Source: Helicobacteraceae bacterium
GTDB lineage: Bacteria > Campylobacterota > Campylobacteria > Campylobacterales > SZUA-545
Length of the DNA stretch: 5,031 nt
Direction: 5' to 3'
Assembly: GCA_031282285.1 (NCBI GenBank)
Contig: JAITEA010000239.1
Coordinates: 1-5,031 of the forward strand
Part shown: one piece after another, positions 1 through 5,031 of the stretch
Layout of the letters: each line of letters begins with the position of its first letter
Numbering within the stretch: the first letter of the stretch is position 1
Program-made: the position numbers and the translations under genes
Notes under the pieces: model-generated
What the model saw: the letters and a program-made list of their open reading frames with translations, nothing else
Database searches by the model: none
Told to the model about the DNA's origin: nothing

Positions 1-66
1 GGCGCGGTTAAGGTTTGCAAAGGTTTGTCCGTTTTTGGCGTGCGCTCCAAACTGGAGCCAAACTAA
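1..66 (+). other. Possible 3' end of an upstream gene (uncertain)
   Basis: Frame 1 is open from the first base to a TAA at 64-66 and would give a 21-residue tail ending KLEPN. Frame 2 is also open, to a TAA at 86-88, and parts of the minus strand are open too. Nothing is recognisable in any of these peptides, and 21 codons without a stop is not statistically meaningful. The entry only flags that an upstream gene might end here; the region could equally be wholly intergenic. Confidence 0.2.
44..58. repeat. 6-bp stem, 3-base loop hairpin
   Basis: GCTCCA at 44-49 is the exact reverse complement of TGGAGC at 53-58, with AAC between. The same segment carries CCAAACT twice (47-53 and 58-64), 11 bases apart, so it could be read as a DNA-binding repeat or as an RNA hairpin. 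No T-run follows, which argues against a rho-independent terminator. Confidence 0.4.
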
Positions 67-257
67 ACGGCTAATGTTAGCGCGCTAAACTTAATTTTCC
101 GTCTCGATCAAAGACCCAACCCGCCCCAAAGCCCGCGCCCCGCCGTTTCCTCTACGCGAGCGGCGCGTAGCGACGCTCGCACAACAGGGAATTGTCGCGG
201 CGAGAGAGGCGCGGGAAGGAAGCGGATAAATGGAAGTTGGTTTGTAAAGCGAGATAC
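67..257. other. Non-coding leader/intergenic region with inverted repeats
   Basis: No credible gene is seen here. A minus-strand open frame over 108-302 encodes a low-complexity 64-residue peptide resembling no family I know and runs across the sbp promoter, so I do not call it. The stretch contains a 12-base palindrome at 77-88 and a GC-rich block at about 115-225. That block has several complementary segments: 132-139 with 208-215, 152-158 with 164-170, 156-162 with 174-180, and 176-180 with 200-204. No run of T follows them, so they do not look like an intrinsic terminator. Confidence 0.6.
77..88. repeat. Perfect 12-bp palindrome TTAGCGCGCTAA
   Basis: The twelve bases are identical on both strands. 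The site lies about 180 bases upstream of the sbp -35 element, too far for a classical repressor operator of that promoter. It could serve an unseen upstream or divergent promoter, or be chance. Function unknown. Confidence 0.45.
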
Positions 258-286
258 TTGACTTTTAAGTTTCAAAACGCTACTAT
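258..286 (+). promoter_or_regulatory. Sigma-70-type promoter of the sulfate operon
   Basis: TTGACT at 258-263 matches five of six consensus -35 bases. After an optimal 17-base spacer comes TACTAT at 281-286, matching four of six -10 bases. Transcription would begin near 293, leaving a short leader of about 24 bases before the sbp start at 317, too short for a riboswitch. An imperfect inverted repeat, TTGA-N3-TTAA-N3-TCAA (258-275), overlaps the -35 and could be an operator for a sulfur-responsive regulator. The regulator is not identifiable from the sequence. Confidence 0.6.
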
Positions 287-305
287 GCCGCCCGATTTTC
301 AAAAC

Positions 306-311
306 AAGGAG
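306..311 (+). promoter_or_regulatory. Strong ribosome binding site of sbp
   Basis: AAGGAG lies five bases before the ATG at 317 and is the best match to the Shine-Dalgarno consensus in the window. It fixes the sbp start. It is also a plausible means of making more binding protein than permease from one transcript, since no attenuating hairpin separates sbp from cysT. Confidence 0.75.
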
Positions 312-316
312 AGAAA

Positions 317-1330
317 ATGGGTTTAAACAAACCTGTGATCGGCTTATTAGCGGCTTTTGCGACCGTCTCCGCGCTCGGCGCGGCGCAAATCAAGCTCCTG
401 AATGTGTCGTACGACCCGACCAGAGAGCTTTACAAGGCATACAACCCCGCTTTCGCCAAGTACTACAAGGCGAAAACGGGCGACGATGTAGTGATTACGC
501 AGTCTCACGCCGGCAGCTCCAAGCAAGCCAACGCGGTGATCGACGGCAACCCCGCCGATGTGGTTACGCTGGCTTTGGGCGGCGATATTGACGCGATCGT
601 AGCAAAGCGCCCCGATCTGATCGGCAAAGATTGGGTCAAAAAGTTCCCGCTTAACAGCTCGCCGTACACCTCGACGATTGTCTTTTTGGTGCGCAAGGGC
701 AACCCTAAGGGGATCAAAGATTGGGACGATCTGGTGAAGTCCGGCGTGTCGATCATTACGCCAAATCCGAAAACCAGCGGCGGCGCGAGATGGAACTATC
801 TGGCGGCGTGGGCGTTTGCCAAGCAAAAATACGGGGGCGACGATCAAGCCCGCGAGTTTGTAAAGAAACTTTTCGCCAATGTGCCCATTCTTGACAGCGG
901 CGCGCGCGGCTCCACGATCACCTTCGCGCAACGCGATCAGGGCGACGTGTTGCTTGCGTGGGAAAACGAGGCGTTCTTGATTTTCGAGGAGTTTGAAGAC
1001 GGCAAGGATCGCTTCGAGATCGTTATCCCTTCGCTAAGCATACTTGCCGAACCTTCCGTAACCGTCGTGGACGGCAATGTAAAGAAAAAGGGCGAAGCGA
1101 CCGTAAAAGCGGCTACCGAATACCTGAACTTCCTCTACTCCAAAGAGGGTCAGCGCATAGCGGCGAAAAACTACTACCGCCCGACCGACAAAGAGGTGCA
1201 AAAAGAGTTTGCCAACGCGTTTCCTACGCTTAAGCTCGTCAAGATCGACGACTTCGGCGGCTGGGACAAGGCGCAGAAACTGCACTTTAACGACGGCGGC
1301 GAATTCGACAAAATCTACGCCAAAAAGTAA
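317..1330 (+). CDS. sbp: Periplasmic sulfate-binding protein of the sulfate ABC transporter
   Basis: This 337-residue protein should bind sulfate in the periplasm and deliver it to the CysTWA transporter. Residues 1 to about 22 form a signal peptide: K5, a hydrophobic stretch at 7-20, and likely cleavage in the small residues LGAA at 20-23. The mature part keeps both family signatures: [11 protein letters not shown] at 53-63 and NPKTSGGAR at 150-158. It also has [11 protein letters not shown] at 29-39, DSGARGST at 193-200 and AWENEA at 214-219. Aligned from memory to Salmonella Sbp, the sulfate-contacting residues correspond to S67, S154-G155-G156, A196 and W215, all present. The length fits the family (about 329-340). 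The start is set by the AAGGAG site at 306-311. Thiosulfate-preferring CysP is the close relative, but the motifs look more like Sbp. The stop is followed after 8 bases by cysT. Confidence 0.95.
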   Translation: MGLNKPVIGLLAAFATVSALGAAQIKLLNVSYDPTRELYKAYNPAFAKYYKAKTGDDVVITQSHAGSSKQANAVIDGNPADVVTLALGGDIDAIVAKRPDLIGKDWVKKFPLNSSPYTSTIVFLVRKGNPKGIKDWDDLVKSGVSIITPNPKTSGGARWNYLAAWAFAKQKYGGDDQAREFVKKLFANVPILDSGARGSTITFAQRDQGDVLLAWENEAFLIFEEFEDGKDRFEIVIPSLSILAEPSVTVVDGNVKKKGEATVKAATEYLNFLYSKEGQRIAAKNYYRPTDKEVQKEFANAFPTLKLVKIDDFGGWDKAQKLHFNDGGEFDKIYAKK

Positions 1331-1338
1331 GGACGGCA

Positions 1339-2256
1339 ATGTCGTCGATAGCTTTCAAGCGCAAGACGGCGCTCCCCGGATTTGGTCTGACGCTTGGGCT
1401 ATCGATGACCTATATGTCCTTGCTCGTGCTGATACCGCTTGGGGGGCTTTTGCTCTATTCGACAAAAGTCTCTTTGGAGCGGTTTATCGAGATCGCGCTG
1501 GATCCAAGAACGCTCGCCGCGTTCAAAATCTCTTTCGGAGCTTCTTTTATCGCGGCGAGTATCAACGCCGTTTTCGGGCTGATCTTGGCGTGGGTTCTGG
1601 CGCGTTATAAGTTTTGGGGGAGAAAGTTTATAGACTCCGTTATCGATCTGCCTTTCGCTATTCCGACGGCGGTGGCGGGCATATCGCTGACGGCGATCTT
1701 TGCCAAAAACGGGATTTTGGGGCAGTTTTTCGCGCCGGTTAGCGCCAAAGACCCGACTATGGTTTTGTGGATCAAAGAGCATCTGCTTAATCATCTTATC
1801 CCGAGCGACGGGATCAGCATCTCTTATTCGGCGATCGGCATTACGATCGCGCTTACCTTTATAGGGTTGCCGTTTATCGTTCGGACGGTTCAGCCCGTGA
1901 TCGAGGAGCTGGACAAAGAGTCCGAAGAGGCGGCGATCACGCTTGGCGCCAATTACTGGACGGTATTTAGGCGGGTGATCTTTCCTTCGATCTACCCCGC
2001 GCTGCTGACGGGCTTCGCGCTTGCCTTCGCAAGGGGGCTTGGCGAGTACGGATCGGTGATCTTTATCTCCAGCAACAAGCCCTACGAAACCGAAATCGTG
2101 CCGTTGCTGGTCTTTATGCAGTTGATGGAGTACGACTATCAGGAAGCCGCCGCGATCGGCGTTTTGATGCTGATTTGCACCTTTATTTTGCTGCTCCTAA
2201 TCAATTTTTTGCAGACCTTCGCAAGGCGGCGCGGAAAGGTAAAAGCCAATGCGTAA
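1339..2256 (+). CDS. cysT: Sulfate ABC transporter permease, CysT (CysU) subunit
   Basis: This is one of the two inner-membrane subunits forming the sulfate channel with CysW. Hydrophobic segments at about 18-40, 62-88, 101-122, 163-188, 218-243 and 268-292 give the expected six membrane spans. The cytoplasmic EAA loop that docks onto the ATPase is clear at 197-218 (EAAITLGANYW, then FRRVIFPSI). GLGEYGSV at 233-240 is typical of sulfate/molybdate permeases. At 305 residues it is longer than the roughly 277 of the E. coli protein. The excess falls mainly in the loop at about 130-158, which the CysW paralogue in this window lacks. The ATG at 1339 is preceded by TAAGGA (1328-1333), which overlaps the sbp stop. 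Its last 8 bases overlap the cysW start, suggesting coupled translation. CysT and CysW are told apart by gene order and by best-remembered sequence, so subunit naming is slightly less certain than family. Confidence 0.93.
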   Translation: MSSIAFKRKTALPGFGLTLGLSMTYMSLLVLIPLGGLLLYSTKVSLERFIEIALDPRTLAAFKISFGASFIAASINAVFGLILAWVLARYKFWGRKFIDSVIDLPFAIPTAVAGISLTAIFAKNGILGQFFAPVSAKDPTMVLWIKEHLLNHLIPSDGISISYSAIGITIALTFIGLPFIVRTVQPVIEELDKESEEAAITLGANYWTVFRRVIFPSIYPALLTGFALAFARGLGEYGSVIFISSNKPYETEIVPLLVFMQLMEYDYQEAAAIGVLMLICTFILLLLINFLQTFARRRGKVKANA

Positions 2257-3085
2257 AGAGCCGCGCTGGTTGAAATACGCGCTGATTGGCGTTTCGTTGC
2301 TGTTTCTGGCGATCTTTATCGCGTTGCCGCTCTTTACGATCTTTCAGCAGGCGTTTTCGAGAGGGTGGGAGGTCTATAAGGATTCGATCTTAGATACCGA
2401 AACCTTCGACGCGATCAAGCTAAGCGTGCTGATCGCCGCGATCGTCGTTCCGATGAACGCCTTTTTCGGCGTGATGGCGGCGTGGGCGATCGCCAAGTTT
2501 GAGTTCTTTGGCAAAAATGTGCTGATCACATTGATCGAGCTGCCGTTCTCCGTCTCGCCCATTATCGCGGGACTTATCTATGTGCTGCTTTTTGGCGCTC
2601 ACGGCTGGTTCGGCGAGTGGCTATCGGAGCGCGAAATACAGATTGTTTTCGCGTTGCCCGGCATAGTGTTGGCGACGGCGTTTGTTACCTTTCCGTTTGT
2701 GGCGCGCGAATTAATCCCGCTGATGCAGGAGCTTGGCAAGGACGACGAGGAGGCGTCGCTGACGCTGGGCGCGGGCGGCTTATATACCTTCTGGCGCGTT
2801 ACGCTGCCCAATATCAAGTGGGGGCTGCTGTACGGCGTGATTTTGACCAACGCCCGCGCTATGGGCGAGTTTGGCGCGGTGGCGGTGGTTTCGGGCTTGC
2901 AGCGCGGCGTTACGATAACGATGCCGCTTCAGATTGAGATTTTATACAACGAGTATCACCTGACCGCCGCGTTTGCCGTCGCGTCGATCCTGACCTTTTT
3001 GGCGCTGCTGACGCTTGCGATCAAGAGTATAATCGAGCGGTTTATCGCGCTTCAGCGCAGAGAGATCGCGTTTAAGGAAACCTAA
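2249..3085 (+). CDS. cysW: Sulfate ABC transporter permease, CysW subunit
   Basis: This is the second membrane subunit of the sulfate importer, pairing with CysT. It has 278 residues, close to the usual CysW length. Hydrophobic spans lie at about 10-32, 58-83, 91-115, 132-156, 190-215 and 239-262. The EAA loop is at 168-189 (EASLTLGAGG, then FWRVTLPNI), and ARAMGEFGAVAVVSG at 202-216 is characteristic of CysW. The start at 2249 lies inside the end of cysT (8-base overlap containing ATGCGTAA), with AAAGG at 2235-2239 as ribosome binding site. The stop TAA at 3083-3085 is one base before the cysA start. No missing elements or frame disruption are seen. Confidence 0.93.
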   Translation: MRKEPRWLKYALIGVSLLFLAIFIALPLFTIFQQAFSRGWEVYKDSILDTETFDAIKLSVLIAAIVVPMNAFFGVMAAWAIAKFEFFGKNVLITLIELPFSVSPIIAGLIYVLLFGAHGWFGEWLSEREIQIVFALPGIVLATAFVTFPFVARELIPLMQELGKDDEEASLTLGAGGLYTFWRVTLPNIKWGLLYGVILTNARAMGEFGAVAVVSGLQRGVTITMPLQIEILYNEYHLTAAFAVASILTFLALLTLAIKSIIERFIALQRREIAFKET

Positions 3086-3086
3086 A

Positions 3087-4145
3087 GTGAGCATAGAGAT
3101 AAACGGTCTTACCAAACGCTTTGGCGCCTTTACCGCGCTGGAAGATGTGAGCGTTACGATCAAAGAGGGCGAGCTGACGGGGCTTTTGGGTCCCAGCGGA
3201 TCGGGCAAGACGACGCTGCTTCGCATTATCGCCGGACTGGAGAGCGCCGATAGCGGCAATATAAGGTTTTTTGGCGAGGAGGCGGGGCATAAGAGCATAA
3301 AAGATCGCAGCGTGGGCTTCGTCTTTCAGCATTACGCGCTGTTTAAGCATATGAGCGTGTTTGAAAATGTCGCCTTCGGGCTGAAAGCGCGCCCCAGCTC
3401 GACGCGCCCGAACAAGAACGAGATCAAGGATCGCGTTTTCAAGCTGCTGAAAATGGTTCAGCTCGAGTCGATGGCAAACCGCCTGCCAAGCGAACTTAGC
3501 GGCGGGCAAAAACAGCGCGTGGCGCTCGCCCGCGCGCTTGCCGTCGAGCCGAAACTCCTACTGCTGGACGAGCCGTTTGGCGCGCTGGACGCGAAGGTGC
3601 GGCAGGAGCTGAGGCGCTGGCTTAGGTTTCTGCACGACGAGATTCATGTTACCAGCGTATTTGTTACGCACGATCAAGAGGAGGCGCTGGAGGTAAGCGA
3701 CAATATCGTGATCTTTAATAAGGGCAGAGTGGAGCAGATCGGCGCGCCAGAAGATGTTTACGACAATCCGAAAACGCCGTTCGTCTATAGCTTTTTGGGT
3801 AATGTCAATCTTTTTCGCGCCCGCGTGGAGCACGGCAGGCTGAGGCTCGACGGCGGGGAGGGGGAGAGCGATCTGAACTTTTTTATCCGCCCGCACAATA
3901 TCGATATTTCGCTAACCAAAGAGAGCCAAAAAGCGATCGAATCTAGAATCGTCGCGCATAGATTTTTGGGCGGCAGAGTGCGCGTGGAGCTGGTTACGCT
4001 CGAGGGCGCGAAACCTATCGAAGCCGATATAGACAAAACGCGCTGGAACCGCATAAAAAGCGCCAATCCCTACACGGTTTTTATCACTTTCAACGAGGCG
4101 AAAACCTATTCGCAAAACGACGAATGGAACGACTATGTTATCTAG
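3087..4145 (+). CDS. cysA: Sulfate/thiosulfate import ATP-binding protein CysA
   Basis: This 352-residue cytoplasmic ATPase powers sulfate import. The nucleotide-binding domain has Walker A GPSGSGKTT at 35-43, the Q-loop glutamine at 81 (FVFQHYALF), the signature LSGGQKQR at 137-144, Walker B LLLLDEP at 157-163, the D-loop GALD at 165-168 and the switch histidine H195 in THDQEEA. Residues from about 235 on form the regulatory C-terminal (TOBE-like) domain, with FIRPHNIDI at 266-274 as in CysA proteins. All catalytic residues are intact. The start is GTG at 3087, supported by AAGGA at 3074-3078 and by the conserved N-terminus (MSIEINGLTKRFG). No better ATG lies nearby. The 3' end overlaps cysH by 11 bases. 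Related importers for other oxyanions share the ATPase domain, but the operon context fixes sulfate. Confidence 0.95.
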   Translation: MSIEINGLTKRFGAFTALEDVSVTIKEGELTGLLGPSGSGKTTLLRIIAGLESADSGNIRFFGEEAGHKSIKDRSVGFVFQHYALFKHMSVFENVAFGLKARPSSTRPNKNEIKDRVFKLLKMVQLESMANRLPSELSGGQKQRVALARALAVEPKLLLLDEPFGALDAKVRQELRRWLRFLHDEIHVTSVFVTHDQEEALEVSDNIVIFNKGRVEQIGAPEDVYDNPKTPFVYSFLGNVNLFRARVEHGRLRLDGGEGESDLNFFIRPHNIDISLTKESQKAIESRIVAHRFLGGRVRVELVTLEGAKPIEADIDKTRWNRIKSANPYTVFITFNEAKTYSQNDEWNDYVI

Positions 4146-4782
4146 GATTTTGAGGCTTATAAACGGCAAGATCGCGCTGTCGTTCAGCTACCAAACAGAG
4201 GATATAGTCGCGCTCGATCTGGCGCTCAAAGCGGGCGCGAAAGATATAGAGATTTTCGCGCTGGATACGCTTAAACATTTCAGGGAGTGTTTGGAGTATC
4301 ACAAAGCTGTCGAGTCGTTTTACGGCGTTAAGATCAAAAGGTATAAACCCAACCGATCGTCGCTTGATGGTCTGGAGCAAAAACTTGGCGAGTTTGGTAT
4401 GCGCGAGAGTTTGGAAAACCGCCGCGAATGCTGTCATATCCGCAAAGTAGAACCGCTAGGCAGAGCGCTGCGCGGCAAAGCGGCGTGGATTACGGGCTTG
4501 CGAGCCGCTCAGAGCGCGACGCGAAGCGCGATCCAGATCGTAGAGTTCGACGAGAAATACGCTCTTTTCAAAATCAATCCGATCGCCTCGTGGAGCGAGC
4601 GGGAGGTATTTGATTACATCGCGCGAAACAATCTGCCAATCAATTCTTTGTATAATCGCGGCTTCAGAAGCGTAGGCTGCGCGCCCTGTACCCGCGCCGT
4701 CCAAGAGGGCGAGGATATTCGCGCCGGTCGCTGGTGGTGGGAAAATCCCGAGCACAAAGAGTGCGGTCTGCATATCAAATAA
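4135..4782 (+). CDS. cysH: Assimilatory adenylyl-sulfate (APS) reductase, [4Fe-4S] type
   Basis: Predicted to reduce adenylyl sulfate to sulfite and AMP with electrons from thioredoxin, in the cytoplasm. Residues 15-24 (LSFSYQTEDI) form the nucleotide-binding loop. The four cluster ligands expected of APS reductases are present: C99-C100 in RRECCHIRKVEPL, and C182 and C185 in GCAPC. The catalytic cysteine is C210 in the C-terminal ECGLH motif. ITGLRAAQSATR at 119-130 matches the substrate-binding arginine region. The CC/CxxC pairs distinguish this from cluster-free PAPS reductases, so APS kinase should be dispensable. At 215 residues it is on the short side: the N-terminal helix is brief and there is no fused thioredoxin domain. 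The ATG at 4135 lies inside cysA with only a weak GGA (4126-4128) upstream, so translation probably relies on coupling to cysA. No ATP sulfurylase is in the window. Confidence 0.92.
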   Translation: MLSRILRLINGKIALSFSYQTEDIVALDLALKAGAKDIEIFALDTLKHFRECLEYHKAVESFYGVKIKRYKPNRSSLDGLEQKLGEFGMRESLENRRECCHIRKVEPLGRALRGKAAWITGLRAAQSATRSAIQIVEFDEKYALFKINPIASWSEREVFDYIARNNLPINSLYNRGFRSVGCAPCTRAVQEGEDIRAGRWWWENPEHKECGLHIK

Positions 4783-4786
4783 AGGA
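4780..4786 (+). promoter_or_regulatory. Ribosome binding site of the sulfur-carrier gene
   Basis: TAAAGGA overlaps the cysH stop codon (4780-4782) and lies five bases before the ATG at 4792. It gives the small gene its own good initiation signal and supports it as a real gene. Confidence 0.6.
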
Positions 4787-4791
4787 AAACG

Positions 4792-5001
4792 ATGAAGTTA
4801 AACATTAACGGCGAAACAAAAGAGTTTGCCTTAAACGATCTGAATGTTTCGCAACTGCTTAAGATAGAGAATGTCGCGCAGCCGGATATGGTATCCGTTC
4901 AGCTTAACGAGGAGTTTCTGCGTCAAAACGAGTATCTCTCAACCGCGCTGAAAGAGGGCGACAATATTAATTTTCTGTACTTTATGGGCGGCGGGCGCTA
5001 A
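4792..5001 (+). CDS. ThiS/MoaD-like sulfur-carrier protein, possible HcyS with C-terminal Arg
   Basis: This 69-residue protein has the ubiquitin-like sulfur-carrier pattern: N-terminal strand KLNINGE, central VSVQLNEEFLRQNEYLSTAL at 34-53, then LKEGDNINFLYFMGGG at 53-68. Carriers of this family are adenylated at a terminal Gly-Gly by a ThiF-like enzyme and converted to a thiocarboxylate that donates sulfur. Here the glycines (66-68) are followed by one extra residue, Arg69, then TAA. An uncapped Gly-Gly would therefore need proteolytic removal of the Arg. The gene follows cysH by 9 bases with its own ribosome binding site. No thiG, thiF or other thiamine gene is visible. Being last in a sulfate-assimilation operon and carrying a capped tail resembles HcyS of Wolinella succinogenes (methionine synthesis; its extra residue is Ala). 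ThiS for thiamine or a CysO-like cysteine carrier are alternatives. Family confidence is high; the specific role is inferred. Confidence 0.85.
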   Translation: MKLNINGETKEFALNDLNVSQLLKIENVAQPDMVSVQLNEEFLRQNEYLSTALKEGDNINFLYFMGGGR

Positions 5002-5031
5002 GCTTTGCGGCGGTCTTAAGCCCGATCGTTT
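5002..5031. other. Downstream 30 bases, no terminator or start seen
   Basis: Only a 4-base complementarity (TAAG at 4999-5002 with CTTA at 5015-5018) and the palindrome CTTAAG are present. This is too weak for an intrinsic terminator. No ribosome binding site followed by a start codon is visible. The operon may end or continue beyond the window. Confidence 0.5.

Noticed and set aside
152..180. Hairpins considered as an intrinsic terminator of an upstream gene
   Set aside because: The stems are strong, but no run of T follows on the plus strand. The minus strand also lacks a clear T-tract next to them.
214..223. GGAAGGAAGC resembling the conserved loop of the signal recognition particle RNA
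   Set aside because: The flanking bases do not form the required helix: the pair closing the GGAA loop would be G-G, and the GGTCAGG-like upstream segment is absent. A ten-base match in purine-rich sequence is likely chance.
108..302. Minus-strand open frame of 64 codons upstream of sbp
   Set aside because: Low-complexity Arg/Leu/Pro-rich peptide without family resemblance. It covers the sbp promoter and the GC-rich inverted repeats, so it is best explained by GC-rich non-coding sequence.
347..931. Long minus-strand open frame of 194 codons opposite sbp
   Set aside because: It is antisense to a clearly recognised sulfate-binding protein with intact motifs. The frame is a by-product of codon bias in GC-rich coding sequence.
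1209..1610. Plus-strand open frame bridging the sbp end and cysT start
   Set aside because: It overlaps two well-supported genes in another frame, and its product has no recognisable features.
4999..5018. Possible terminator after the carrier gene
   Set aside because: Only a four-base stem with a 12-base loop and no T-run inside the window.

Overview
The window holds one co-directional plus-strand operon for sulfate uptake and the first steps of sulfate assimilation. It lies behind a roughly 250-base non-coding leader region. The order is sbp (periplasmic sulfate-binding protein), cysT and cysW (two membrane permeases), cysA (ATPase), cysH (iron-sulfur APS reductase type), then a 69-residue ThiS/MoaD-like sulfur-carrier protein. 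Junctions are very tight: 8-base gap, 8-base overlap, 1-base gap, 11-base overlap, 9-base gap. No terminator or internal promoter is evident between genes, so a single mRNA is likely.

Region by region: bases 1-66 or 1-88 may carry the last codons of an upstream gene, but this is uncertain. Bases 67-257 contain no convincing gene; they hold a 12-base palindrome, short direct repeats and a GC-rich stretch with several compatible stems. A good sigma-70-type promoter sits at 258-286 and a strong ribosome binding site precedes sbp at 317. The operon fills 317-5001. The last 30 bases show neither a start nor a terminator, so the operon may continue.

Working together: Sbp captures sulfate in the periplasm and CysT/CysW/CysA import it with ATP. 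CysH, judged by its CC...CxxC cluster ligands, reduces APS directly to sulfite, so APS kinase would not be needed. ATP sulfurylase and sulfite reductase are not in the window. The carrier protein ends Gly-Gly-Gly-Arg, not in a free Gly-Gly. With its place at the end of a sulfate-assimilation operon, this recalls the HcyS carrier of Wolinella succinogenes. HcyS is made with one extra C-terminal residue that a JAMM metalloprotease (HcyD) removes before thiocarboxylation and transfer of sulfur into homocysteine. The HcyS assignment here is an inference; a thiamine ThiS is the main alternative.

Organism: a Gram-negative bacterium (periplasmic binding protein with signal peptide), moderately GC-rich by eye, with many GATC sites. 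The possible HcyS linkage hints at a Campylobacterota relative, but the window alone does not establish this.
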